From: Cyanophora paradoxa | Lineage: Eukaryota; Glaucocystophyceae; Cyanophorales; Cyanophoraceae | DNA: 64,000 nt | Reading direction: 5' to 3' | NCBI GenBank assembly: GCA_004431415.1 | Contig: QPMI01000628.1 | Location: forward strand, 37,847-101,846 | Part shown: in pieces, positions 9,851-21,300 of the stretch | Layout: each line of letters opens with the position of its first letter | Numbering within the stretch: position 1 is the first letter of the stretch | Position numbers and translations under genes: made by a program | Notes under the pieces: model-generated | Told to the model about the DNA's origin: nothing | Database searches by the model: none | The model's input: the letters and a program-made list of their open reading frames with translations, nothing else

Positions 9851-12800
9851 ATGGATTCGTCGCAGGTACTCGCCGTGGCCGTCGCTCTCACCGCCTGCGG
9901 CGCGGCGGCCGTCGTCGCGGCGTGGCAGGTTCGCGCCCACCCGCGTGCCGGCTTCCGGTGCAGGGTGCATCTAAGCGGACGCCGGCGCCGCGCCACGACG
10001 CGCCGGCGCTCTAGAGCTCCGACGATGCCACAAGACACTGACCGAGCGCGCCGCTGGCGCTTCGCAGAGGCACCTCGCCAAGTCAGTGATCCGAGACGTG
10101 GAAGGAAAGGAGATGCCCGGGCCCAAGACTGTGCCGCTCCTTGGCAATTTGCCGGAGTGCGCTCCACCTAGCCTGCATTCGAATTCGCGGCGCCGCCGGC
10201 AGTGCCGAGTGGCGTACGTACGCACGCGCAGGATGGTGTTGGGCGGCGGCCACGTCGCTCAGATCGCCCACGCCTGGCGCGAAGAGTACGGCCCCATCGT
10301 TCAGGTCAGCGCGGGCGATCCCTCCGCGTCTCCTCTCCGCTCACCTTTCCCCAGTGTTACTTCGCCGGGACGCCCATCGTCTGGATCATGGACGCGAAGC
10401 TCGCCCACCGCATGCTCCTCCTGCCTGACCGCATCGCGCGCCCCGGATCAAATTGCATTGTGCAGATTTTAGCCCGCCTTCTGACCGCGGGCTTTCCGCC
10501 TCGCGTTCGCGCGCGCGCAGCCGTCCCCGATCGTGCAGTTCTGCTCCTGGGGCGGCCGGGGTACGCCCCTTCGTCCGGCGGCGAGCGCGAGATTCAGAGC
10601 CCCTCACCCCTCACTCGGCTCGGCAGGCCTGCTGGGTTCGAACGGGCCCTTCCACCGCGCGCACCGACGAACGGTCGTCCAGGCGATGAACGATCGCATG
10701 TTCCGCAAGGTGGTGCGAGCCGCCCGCGCTCGCCCCGTACCCCAGCCCCCTCGGCTGTCTTTCAGCTCCAGCTATCCGCCCTCTAGTCCCGGCCCAAGGA
10801 GACAGACATTCTCGTCTCAGTTCGCTCAGTTCGACATTCCCGTCTGACTCGGCGGCGGCTCAGTTCGCTGCGACGACGGAGCGCATGGCGCGGGATGTCT
10901 TCCCCGTCTTCGACGTGCGTACCCCCCCCCCGCATCGCCTGCAGCTGTACCCCTTTTAAGCGTTCCGAATAGCAGCAGCCGGTCCGCGTCCCGTTCCCTA
11001 GTCCTCTCCCCCTCCCCCCTGACGCCTTCCGTTCCTCCCCGCTAACGCGGGTCGCCGGTACCCCCCCCCCCGGGGGGCTCCTACATCACCCCAGAGGGCG
11101 TGCGAGGAGGGCGGGTGGCTGGACCCGCGGGCCCCGTTCACATCCCTCACGGGCGGCGTCCTCATGAAGGCGTGCTCGCGTACCTCTCCCGCGTATCCCG
11201 CCCCGCCCCCCCCCCCCCCCCCCCCCCCCGGCCCCCCGAGTTAAACCGATAAACAAAGGGCCCTGTGGGCATTGATCGCCCCGCAGACGTGCTTCTCCGT
11301 CGACGTCTCCGGTACCCCGCCCCCATCCTCCCCCCTCCCTTCCCCCCGGTTTAACGCGTACCCGGCAGCGTCGGCGGTGCTGCCGGGGGGCCTCACGTGG
11401 GAGCGCTTCGCGGAGGACTTCGCCATCTACACTAAGGTACCCCCAGAAATGGGGGGGAAGGGGAGGGGCTGGGGGCTCGACGGGATTCCCCCCCGCTCCC
11501 CCCCCTCTCTTACCCCCTGGACCTTCGTTGGGCTCACTTGGTCGTCGCGCAGCTCTACGCGGACTATTTCCGGGCACGCGACTCCCGGCTCCGCCCCGAG
11601 GCCCCGCTCGGGGCCGTACCCCTGACCGGGCCGGGCTACAGACGCCGGCCTTCTGGCGCTTCGTCAAGACACCTGCGGTCCGGATCCCGGCCCTGGCTCG
11701 CAGTTCCCGTGGTCTAATGCTTGTACCCCCCGCAGTTCCGTCGCCTCGAGGCTGCGATGGAATCCCTGCAGGTGCGCCCCCGCCGCAAGTGAGAGCCCGC
11801 TCGAGCGCCATGGGACTGCGGCTCCAAGCCGGAGCTAGGCCTACGCGGCTCGAGCCCAAGCTCTCTCCGACCGACCGAGCCGCGTGCTAAGCTCACGCGG
11901 CTGCGGTCGAAGCATCGCCTCGCCCGCTCCGATGCCCTCTCACAGTCTCGCTCCGACGCCCTCTAGTGCTCGCCAAGTGCTTCCAAGGTCCAAGGCTTCT
12001 AGTGCCCGCTAGTGCCTACGCTTGAGCTTCTTCGTCACTTAAGCTTCCGTTTCAAGCATCGCCTCGGCTCGCGCAGGCGTGCGAGCTGGCGATCCTGCGG
12101 GAGCGCGAGGCGGCGCGGGCGGCGGCCGCGGTGGAAGGGGGCCGCGAGGGCGAGGGCGACCTCATCGACTCCATCCTCGAGTCGCGGGTGGGTACAGGCC
12201 TCTTCAGCGCAGCGCCCCGTACCCCGCCTCGAGCTCCGGGCCCCGCCCTCCGGGTTGGACCCGCTAAGGGCCGGCCGGGGCCGGGGCCGGGCTGGGCTTG
12301 GCCTGGCTGCGCTGGGCTGGGGCGGGATCGACAAGGGGGCGCCTTGAGCTCTGTCCCGGGATCCCCGCCCCGCCCCGCCCCGCTTTGCCTCGCTCTTCTT
12401 GAGTCCCAGCTCCAACCCCTCCTCAACTTGTCTATAGCCCCTACCCCCGCCAACCGCCCGCCCCCGTGCCGGCCCTTGACTCGTATCGAACCAGCAACGA
12501 ATTTCGTACCCCGCCTCTCCTCCGGGTTCCGCCCTCCCCGGCCGGTCTTTAGCCCCGTTCCCCGCCCTGCGCCCGCTAGCAACGAAGTCCCATCGTGTAC
12601 CCCCCGGACCCCGCCCGCCCCCTACCCCCCGCGCCCACGCCCGCCCGCCCCGCCCCGCCCCGCAGGACAAGACCGGCGCGTCCATGGAGGACGTCCGCGT
12701 CGACATCCACGGTACCCCCCCTCATCCCCCCCCAGGAAACACTTTTTTCCACCGTCGGGGGGGGGGGTAGACCTGCTTCTTGCGGGGCACGACACGACGC

Positions 12801-15503
12801 AGACGACGCTCTGCTTCGCGCTCGCCGCCCTCGCCCGCTGCCCCGAGGTCAGCGCCCTCCCCTCCCCCCCTCCCCCCCCCTTCTCGCGCACCAACCCCCT
12901 CTATCTACCCCCTACTCCTTTCCCTTCGCCCTCGCCCCCCATCCTCTCCGCAGCCTATAGGCTCCTCGCCTAGACCTGCCTCGCCCGCTGCCCCGAGCGT
13001 CGCGCAAGTTTATAGGGGTCAAATCCGCTCCGGGTACATAGCGCTGGTCCTACGGAACTAGCTATCGACAGCGCTGCCATCCGGAGGAGCATACGAGATA
13101 TATAGGGCGGGGCCGGGGGGGGGGGGGGGGGGGGGGGACAGCCGTCGCTTCAGGAACCGGATCGCGCCTATAATCGCGTACCCGTCGCCTGCCTCCGTCG
13201 CCGTCCTCCTTCCCTTCCCTCGATAGAACGTGAATCGTAAATTCGATCTGGCAGGTCGAGAGGGAGCTGCGAAACGACATGGACCGGGCCCTCGGCGGGC
13301 GTACCCCCACCTACGACGACATCCGCGGTCCGCCGCCGCGGTCTTAATTTAGATCTGCCGGCCTGCCAGGGAAGCCTTGGAGCCGGCGTTTCGAACCAGA
13401 TCCCGCAGCGCTGGGGCCGTTGGAGGCCTGCATGAAGGAGGTCCTGCGCCTGTACCCCGCCGCCGGCACCGGGTGCGCCCGCGCCCGTACCCCGCCCCGC
13501 CCCTCTCACCCCCGCACTCTCCCCCCCCGTGCACACACACGGCCGTACCCCGCCCCGCCCCGCCCCGCCCCCACCCCCCAGAAGCCGATACCGACGCCAC
13601 CGCCCCCCCGCAGAATCGTGCGGATGGCCCCGCCGGGGGGGATCGAGCTCGGGGGGTACAGGATCCCGGAGGGGAGGTGGATGGCGGCGTCCCCCTGGCA
13701 GGTGCCCGACCCCGCGCCCAGAGAGAGAGAGATGGATAGACAGACGGGAGCTCGCTCCTTGGCCGTAAAACCCTCACCGAGTTCAATCTTAGTCCTGAAT
13801 CAAAGATCCTCGTCGAGTTCCAATCTGAAGAACCTTATGAGCACGCCTTCATGTCTACTAGGCTAAGCCTTGAAGCTTGGGAAGAAGAAAGTAACTTTCG
13901 TAATCGAGCGTGAAAGATTCGCATCTGCTGGCCGCAGCTGCACCGCGACCCGCGGGTCTTCCCCGAGCCGGGGCGCTTCGCCCCGGCCTAAGACTAAGCT
14001 TAGACCTAATCTTTCTTCTTAAGATCTAGAACATTGCGCATGCGAAGAACAACCTAACAATCGTAATCAAGCTTAAGAAATCACACCCGCGGCTTATATA
14101 TATATGTCGCGCGCGCCCCCCGCAGCTGCACCGGGACCCGCGGGTCTTCCCCGAGCCGGAGCGCTTCCTCCCGCGCCGCTTCGCCGGGCGCGACGAGGCC
14201 CGTGACCGCGCGTGGATCGCCTTCGGGTGCGCCTTTGGCTCGGCTTTGAGCCAAACCAAAATAAATTGAGTTCTCTTACATGAGCTATGAAGCCTTAAGC
14301 TTAGAACTGAGCCTTATAATACGATTAGAGCCTCACGCTGGGCCTTACAACACGATTAGAGTCTATATCTCTGTACTGTGTTTGCGCTGTGAGACGCGCG
14401 CGCGCAGCGGGGGCCCGCGGATGTGCGCGGGGGCGCGCTTCGCGCAGGTCGAGTTCGTCGCCGCCCTCGCCTGCCTCCTCCAGGTGCCAGAGGGCTATTA
14501 ATAGCATGCAGCAGCGCCTGTCTCCCCTAGGCTATAGCTAGAAACTGCCTCTAGCGGACTCTAGATCACCACCTCCGCTAGAGGCGCCTGCCTCCTCCAG
14601 GTGCCAGAGGGCCAGACCCCCGATAGCTAGGCGAGATCTAGACCAGATCTACACAGACTAGAAATTCCCTTTAGTGGATATATAGAGACTCCCTCTGGCG
14701 GACTCTAATCAGCAACTTCGCTAGACCAGATCTAGATCTAGACAGACTTGAGATTTCTCATAGCTCCCCCCCCATAGCTCTAGATTTGGGCGCCAGACGT
14801 GCCCAGAGATCCCACGTGCACCTTATAATTACAGCTGGATAGAGAATATTAAAAGTATTCAGCAGCGCCTGCCTCCTCCGATCCAGGTGCGCATGCCAGA
14901 GACCAGCCTGGCAGAGACCAGCCTCCGGTAGAGGCGCTTCCTTGGCTGGGTAGCTTGCTTGCTCCGCGGCTCACCGAGCGGGCGGCCCCCCGCCCGGCGG
15001 GCGCGCGCAGCGGTACGAGGTGGAGGCGGCGCCGGAGGGGGCGCCCTGGCCCTACCCCTCCTTCGGCATGACCCTCGCGCCCCAGGTGCGAACGAAGGAA
15101 TCCAAGGCTGACGGAATCTTTGAGCAAGAGGGGCCCGGGTATAGGAATCTAGAGCGCGGAATTCTAGAGATCTCCCCCACTTCGCCTGCGCCTCCAGCTC
15201 CGCTTTCGTCGGGCGCCGCTGTCAATCTACTCTCATTACAAGAAAAGTCTTATGTAAGCGAAGGAACTTAAACACAGGAATCTATGGCTAGAGTTATAAA
15301 TACATAGATGTTCTCAATTTAGTCTTCGAAGTCGTTTTTAGTCTAGACCTTCGACTTCCCTCCGAGTCCCTCTGACCGGTACCGCGATCCTCGCGCTTCA
15401 GGCCGACTGCGCCGTGCGCCTCCGCCGCCGCGCGGCCGCGGCCGCGGCCGGGGGTGCGGCCGCGGGCGCCCCCGCGGCCCCGGAGCCGGAGCCCGAGGCG
15501 TAG
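9851..15503 (+). CDS. Cytochrome P450 monooxygenase (about 20 exons)
   Basis: Heme-thiolate monooxygenase, presumably membrane-anchored. The start ATG at 9,851 opens an N-terminal hydrophobic anchor (VLAVAVALTACGAAAVVAAW). Exon blocks in order give MPGPKTVPLLGNLPE (10,113-10,158), WREEYGPIVQ (10,232-10,304), AGTPIVWIMDAKLAHRML (10,354-10,440), GLLGSNGPFHRAHRRTVVQA (10,626-10,710), DLIDSILESR (12,077-12,188), and the I-helix oxygen-activating motif DLLLAGHDTTQTT (about 12,770-12,847). The K-helix LEACMKEVLRLYP carries the ExxR pair (13,407-13,467). The meander block LHRDPRVFPEPERFLPRRF is at 14,125-14,226, and the heme-ligand loop FGGGPRMCAGARF with the Cys ligand spans the 14,226/14,407 splice. 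The last exon ends PEPEPEA, TAG at 15,501. All hallmark P450 motifs are present in order and phases agree, so the gene looks intact. One intron begins GC (after ATGAAG at 11,167), and the acceptor at about 12,767 follows a G run. Substrate and subfamily cannot be told. Confidence 0.85.
13932..13985 (+). pseudogene. Decayed duplicate of a P450 exon inside an intron
   Basis: About 48 bases starting CCGCAGCTGCACCGCGACCC repeat the acceptor and first part of the real exon at 14,120-14,167 (LHRDPRVFPEPERF). The copy then reads into a stop (GGCCTAAG). It is either a dead exon or an unused acceptor 190 bases upstream of the functional one. Confidence 0.75.
14585..14612 (+). repeat. Intronic echo of P450 exon end and donor (copy 1)
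   Basis: A perfect 28-base copy of 14,468-14,495, which covers the last exon codons (ACLLQ) plus the donor GTGCCAGAGG. It sits about 117 bases into the following intron, so it presents a second possible 5' splice site. Confidence 0.85.
14865..14900 (+). repeat. Intronic echo of P450 exon end and donor (copy 2)
   Basis: A third, interrupted copy of the same junction (GCGCCTGCCTCCTCC, then a small insertion, then CAGGTGCGCATGCCAGAG). Confidence 0.7.
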
Positions 15504-15910
15504 GCCCTCCTTGGCCCTTGCAGGGTTTCCGCCCGAGTTCCACGTGAGCACATGTGCTCCAGTGCCCAGCACTCGAGTATAAGTGCTCCAATTTTTGTTT
15601 TTGCAATGCCCAGCTGATCATGAGATCGATATCGATGTGCCAGCTGCATGCAAAGAGGGGCTGACCATGATCATGAGAGAGCTTGGGTCCCGGAGGGGCC
15701 ACGGATGCTTATAATTAATTATAAATATAGGTCGAGTTTAGGCCAAGCTAAATCCATCGGTGCGGCTCTAGCGCGAAATCCACCGCCCATTGAGCACTTC
15801 ACGGAAACTCTACGACGCAGGGGAAGTACTCGATAGGTTGAGGTTAGTTGAGGACGCATTATTATTGAGCACATTATAATTAGTTGAAGGACTCGATAGG
15901 CCTCGCTATA
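15504..15910. other. Intergenic, no gene seen
   Basis: Downstream of the P450 stop. It contains AT-richer patches (for example ATAATTAATTATAAATATAG near 15,712) and short repeats of GTTGAGG / CTCGATAGG at 15,825-15,905. No RNA gene or exon recognised. Confidence 0.5.
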
Positions 15911-15914
15911 GGGG

Positions 15915-16186
15915 CACGCAGACATCGATCGAGCAAAGCCGATTGCAATGCACTGTACATGTGGCTCGGTGGACCCGCCACGTGCAGTGCTGCGCTAGGG
16001 GCTCCGGGCGCCGTTCTCGCGGCCGCCGCCCGCCTCCTCCTCGTCGCTGAGGGGGGCGCCGCTGCTGAACTTGACCCGGAGCGGGGAGCCGCGGGCGGTG
16101 CGGAGGAGCCCGCCGATCCGCGGCGACTCGACGGCGGCGGCCGCCGCCGGGCTCGAGCCCGAGCGCGCGAGCCGCAGCGCCGCCTC
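15915..16186 (-). pseudogene. Inverted, diverged copy of the 3' end of the beta-helix gene
   Basis: Read on the minus strand, this stretch repeats the last exon and 3' flank of the gene ending at 30,321. The coding part (about 15,993-16,186) gives ESPRIGGLLRTARGSPLRVK and then SSGAPLS.EEEAGGGRENG before a stop, nearly identical to 30,131-30,321. The flank (TAGCGCAG, TGCATTG, CGATCGATGTCTGC) also matches 30,319-30,395 with indels. Upstream of 16,186 similarity ends, so only the gene tail was copied. One extra Asp codon and indels in the flank show divergence. Confidence 0.8.
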
Positions 16187-16199
16187 TGATCCAGGCCAT

Positions 16200-16700
16200 C
16201 CTCCCTGGTGGTCACGTGCCCCCAGGCCGCCTCGTGCCCGGGCTTGACCCCCCGCACCCCCCGAGCCGCCAACAGTTAATCGATCTAGACACCCCCTTCT
16301 TAAAAAAGTAGGGCCCCGGCCCGGCGGTGGGGGCAAAGTGCCGACGGGTAGCGAGAGGGGCGCTGTCATTTTGAAACAGAAACGTCGCGCGCCGACGGGG
16401 GCCTGAGCTCGAGGTTCGCCCTCATTGCGGGGGACCTAGGGGGCGCGTGAAGCGGGGTACCGGCACCCATCCCCTCAGCAGTCCGTGAGGCCCTCACCGT
16501 CGGTCATCTGCGGGGGGTACGCGGGGCGTTAGGGGCCCCCGGGGGCGCCGGAAGGCGAGGGGGTCACTTCTCAGGTCAGCCACCGCCTATGCTTCGAGTC
16601 CTGCTTAGAATTAGCCCGCCGCGCTTGGCGGGAGCGAGCCCAGCCTAAGGAAGGTCCAAGCCCCGCGCCCCGCGCCGTTCTCGATACTCACCGGAGTGAA
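16200..16700. other. Intergenic, no gene seen
   Basis: GC-rich, with no supported exon. Positions 16,356-16,378 hold the inverted match to the first bases of the window (GGGGCGCTGTCATTTTGAAA), a dispersed repeat of unknown type. Confidence 0.5.
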
Positions 16701-16942
16701 GACACCTGTGCAGGGCCGCCCGGCCGGGCACTAATATTAGAGGCAGGGGGGTACAAGCTGCGAGGGTGGGGAGGGGTGCGAACCCGATGGCTTCTCGACG
16801 CTGTACTTGCCTGCTCGGGGGAGGGGTACGTGAGCGGTTGGATAAGTGGAGGGGTACTGAGGACGCTGCAAACGTGCCTGTGCCATAGCCTGCAGGCCGG
16901 TCAGACGCAGTGTGATTCAGAGGGGGGAGGGGGGGAAAGGAG

Positions 16943-17763
16943 GTACTTACACTCGTAGCAGTGCGTGGTCTTCTCGCCGTTGCAGGCTGAAGGTGGGGGC
17001 ACGACGGTCGGCGGGCCGCCAATCGGAGGGGGGGGGGGGGGGGGGGGGGCGAAGGGGGTAAGGGGGCGCACAGAGGCAAGGCTTTCTGGAAAACGGACGC
17101 ATGTCTCCAACGCTGAAGTACGGGGTTACGCGGGAACGCCGCAGCAAAAAGCCGGGGCGCCCGCCCCGCGCACCCCTTACAGACGCCGCAGGTCACGATG
17201 CCAGTCCCATTGCACCGCTTGCAGGCGGGGAGCTACGCGGACAAGGACGTAAGCGCACGCACGCGCGCGAAGCAACATGTTAGAGGCTCGAAATGCGCGC
17301 GCACGGTCTCGAGCTCCTCGTCGTCGAAGCCCGGGAGGATGGGGCTCAAGAACTTCGCGGCGCTGAGGCCCAGGCGGTCCTCGATGGGCGGCAGCAGCGG
17401 CCATTCCTCGAGGTCCCCGAACCCCTTGGGCTTCCCGCTCTTCTTGTCCGCGCGGAACACGACCGGCCCGCCCGCGCCGACCGCCCCGCAGCAGCAGAAC
17501 TCAACTCTTCGCGCCAGGGCCCGTGCCGACCTGCAGCTGGCGTTCGCATGCTTCGAGGCGCCGCTAGAGCTGCTGCTCGCCGCCGCGGCGCGGGCGGGCG
17601 CCGCCGATGACTCGAACGCGGGAGCCGGTGCTGGATCGGCGCGGTCGAACCACTGCGGCCTACGCGTCCTGTGCGTGGCTAATCGCTGTGCGGATGCATC
17701 TGGAAGCGCGCCGCTGGCGGCCAGGCCGGCCGCGAGGCGGCTGATGTCGAGCGAGCCGATCAT
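16943..17763 (-). CDS. DnaJ-type cysteine-rich zinc-finger protein (3' end not resolved)
   Basis: Exon 1 (17,305-17,763) starts MIGSLDISRLAAGLAASGAL, is Ala/Ser-rich at first (possibly a targeting peptide), then has PLLPPIEDRLGLSAAKFLSP and ends GFDDEELET at a GTGCG donor. Exon 2 starts after GCGTAG near 17,231 and gives LPACKRCNGTGIVTCGVCKG: two CxxC pairs with a CxGxG signature, as in the zinc-binding centre of DnaJ and of small plastid DnaJ-like chaperone factors such as BSD2. A further block at about 16,943-16,986 gives CNGEKTTHCYECK, which could complete a second zinc site if joined through a GC-AG intron. No J domain is visible. Stop codon and later exons were not found. A redox or chaperone-type role is inferred from the motif only. 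Confidence 0.55.
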
Positions 17764-18325
17764 AGGGCGCTGACCGCGGGCTGCAGCTGCCGAAGCCGAG
17801 CGCCCAGCTTAAAGAATCGGTAGGATCGTATGTCTTCGCTCTGGCTGCAAGAACGCCTCTACAGCTACCAGGCTAGCTGTGCAAGCCAAGCCGCCGAAGA
17901 AGCTGCGGTGGGGGGGGGGGGGGGGTGCCGGATTTCGGCCGCCGGGCCGCTGAAGCGCGTCGAAGAGAAGGGAGAGACGCCCGCGCGACGAAGGGATCGG
18001 AGAGATCTAGAGCCCTCCGAGGCTCGCCGATCGGGGGGTGCCGGATTTCCAAGTTCGGCCGCTGGACCGGAGCCTCGGAGCGTGTCGAAGCTTGAAGGGA
18101 GAGCTCGAGACGTCGACGCCCGCGACGAAGGAATCGGAGAGATCTAGCTAGATCTAGAGCCCTCTGCAGCGCATACGTCCAGTCCGCTCGCCGCTAGCGC
18201 TCCTGGCTCCGCTCATGCTGCGTCCGCCCCCTCGCCCGTGCTGCGAGCAGCCGCCCCTCCCGCCCTCGCAGCGGATCGCGTCTCTCGTCCTCTCGGCACA
18301 CAAACACACACACGCGCGCGCCACG
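17764..18325. other. Intergenic region between two minus-strand genes
   Basis: No supported gene. It has a G run at about 17,911-17,926 and a diverged direct duplication: GGGGGTGCCGGATTTC...GCCG...GCGTCGAAG...GACGCCCGCG occurs at about 17,920-17,990 and again at about 18,035-18,125. Confidence 0.5.
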
Positions 18326-21300
18326 CTATACGTCGCCGTCGTCCTCCTCGTCGTCGCCGCCCCTGCCGCCCTTGCGGCCGCCGCCGGCCCCCTGCCGAAG
18401 GTTCGCCATCGCTCGCAGGAACTTGTTCGGCGTCCAGACGTGCGTCGAGCCTGTCAGGCGGCGGGTTCGAATCCGGCGCGGGCCGGATGTGGGCGCAAGG
18501 GACGGGTACCGACGAGGATGTCGCGCTTGTTCGCGTTGGCCACTTCGTGCGCCGCCCGCGTCTCGCTGGGAGCGGCATCAGCGAAGTTGACGCTGGGGTC
18601 TAGGGGGTACGGGTCCACACCTGAAAGTCACGCCGCCCGCAACGAACACTATGACGCGGGGCCCCGTCACCGTCTCCTCCTGCGCCGCGGGTTCGGATCC
18701 GGGCGGGGATGTTTCCCCAAAGGGGGTACACGAGCCTTGCCCTTCTTGCCGGCGCCCCAGGAAGGCTTCTTCGTCGACCGGCGCTCCTCGGAGGCCGACG
18801 AGGAACCCGCCCCCGGCTGCACCTGCGTACCACCAGCACGAGTCAGGAGGGGTTGAGAGAGATGAAGGGGGGGGAGGAGGGGAGAGCAGGACCTTGCGCG
18901 TGTCGTAGAAGGGGTATGCGTCCGCAGGCAACTCGTCCTTCACGAGCTCCTTTGGGGGGGGGGGGGGGGTCAGCAGGAGGGTACGGAAGTTGCAGGACAC
19001 GAGGGGGGGTACGAGGGCCCACCTCGAGAATGGTGCGGAGGTGCGGCTGGTACCTCGAGAGCTCGTAGGGCACGTCGTCCGAGCGCTGCGGGGCGTGAGG
19101 GGGGGACCGGTGCAGGCGAAAAAAAAGCCTGGGGTACCCGCGTCTTCTTCCGCTTCTTCCCCCCGAAGAGTGACTTGGAGAGGCTCTTCTGGGGCTACGA
19201 GGGGGCGAGATCAGATCAGAAAAGATCGGATCGGATCAGATCGGATCAGATCAGATCAGATCAGGTGAGATCGAATTCGAACCTTGGCGATGGAGACGCC
19301 GATCTCCTTCAGGTTGAGCAGGGCGGCCTGGCCGGCCGGCTGGCGTCAGCCGCGGGGGGTACGTCGCGGGGCCTGCCCTCTCCCAGGACTAGGATTGAGC
19401 ACGCCTCCCATCCTCCTATCCGGCCGCGGGGTTCCCAAAGACGCCTCCCATCCTATCCGGCGCGCGCACCTGGTCGGGCTATCCCATCCTATCCCTCCCA
19501 GCCCTGGGCACGCCTCCCACCCTACCCGCCCCGCCTCCCATCCTCCCATCCTACCCGCTCTCAGCCTACCTGGTCGGCGAGGGTCAGGCCGGCGGACTTG
19601 AAGAGCTTGTCGCGGTCGCTCTCCTTGATGCCCTCCTGCGCGCGGCGCGGGCGGGGCGGGCGTGAGTGAGGCGGCGCGGCAAGTCGTCGCCTCCCGCGCA
19701 TTGTGCAGGGGAGCTGGGCGCTGGACCCCGCGCCCCTCTAGCTAGCAACTAGGCGCTGGACCCCGCACCCCCATCACCTGGGTGATGATGTAGATCATAA
19801 CTAGGGGACTAGGGGGACTAGCGCATGGAGCAAGGGACTAGGCGCTGGACCCCGCGCCCCTCCACCAAGTCCGGCGCCTCTACTCCCGACTCTCGCGGGC
19901 ACCTGGGTGATGATGTAGATCATGAGGAGGCGCATCTTGTCCTCCGGGGAGCGCGAGGTGTCGGCGAGCAGCGGGATCAGCGCGTTCACGAGGCCACGCG
20001 GCGCGTTCCCGTCCACGTCCTCCCCGCACGCCATGTCCTGCGCTCGCATCGGATCCGATCCGATCCGATCCGATCTGATCTAAGGCGGGGCTAGAGGCGG
20101 GGGTCGGGCGGGGCGCCCGGCCGACCTGCTTCTAAGATCTCAAAGCTTCGAAGATCTAATTATCATAGAAGAAGGAGGCGTCGGGGACCTGCTCGAGGCG
20201 GGAGAGCTTCTCGAGGTCTAAGCTTCTAGATCCCAGAGCTTCTAGATCCCAAAGCTTCTAAGACCTAAGATCTTCTAAGACCCAAGATAGATCTTCTTGG
20301 GTACCGGGCGGACCTGCTCGAGGCGGGAGAGCTTCTCGAGGTCGAGCTCGTGGAACTTGGCCATGCAGTTCTTCAGCAGCGTCATGTGCAGCGAGTACTG
20401 CGCGCGCGAGGAGCGTGAGAGGCAGAAGCGCAGCCGAGCATGCTAGGGTGCTAGGGTGCTAGGGTGCTAGGGTGCAAGGGCGCAGCGTTGCAGGCGTCGA
20501 GCTGCTAGAGCTAGAGGGCCGCCCGCCCAGCTAGGGGTCAAGCTGCTAGGGCTAGAGGGCCCAGAGAGCTAAAAGGCCCGAACGTGGAATCCAAACGAGG
20601 CGCGAATCTTAGCTCGAGCGGACCTTGGCGAGGAGCTCCTTGGCTAGGAATCTAAACTTAACCAAACTATCTCCAAATCCTGGGATCTACAGGGCGTACC
20701 TTGGCCAAGAGCTCCTTGGCCTGGGGCAGCGAGCGGATCGCCTCCATCATGTCCGAGAGCTCCTTCACCTCGCCCACCGACGCCCGCGCCGCCTTGTTGT
20801 TCTGCGCGGGATGGAAGGCCGAGGCCGAGCGGATCAGCGGGGGTTCTTCAGAAGGATCGGGTTACTGGAGCGGGCAGCAGAGATCAGGAATACTGCTAGA
20901 GTTCCGGTTGCCGCAGGCTGATACCGCCGAGCACTCTCCCCTAACCTCCAAGCGCCCTCGGCCCGCCCCGCGGCCCGCGGGGGCGGGGGCGGGGGAGGGG
21001 GCGGGGGCGGCTCGGGGAGGGCGGCCTCTTAGGCCGTAGGCCTCGTAGGCCGGATCTCTGATCTCTGATCTCAAAAGCGGACCTTGAGGTAGTCGTTGAA
21101 CTGGTCGACGACGGAGTTCATGCACTCCGCCACGTGGCTGTGCCGCAGCGTCTGAAGAAGAAGAGGAAGAAGAAGTCAGAAGAGCAGGGGTTGGGGGGGG
21201 GGGGGGGGGGGCGGTGGGGGCGAGGGGGTGGGGGGGTACTTCGCGGACCTGCCAGAGGGCGTCGTTCTCGCCCAGGACGACCTCGCGCTCCCCGGAGCCC

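Noticed and set aside
18455-18490. tRNA-like GGGTTCGAATCCGG
   Set aside because: Lies within a Sec1 intron and no cloverleaf can be formed.
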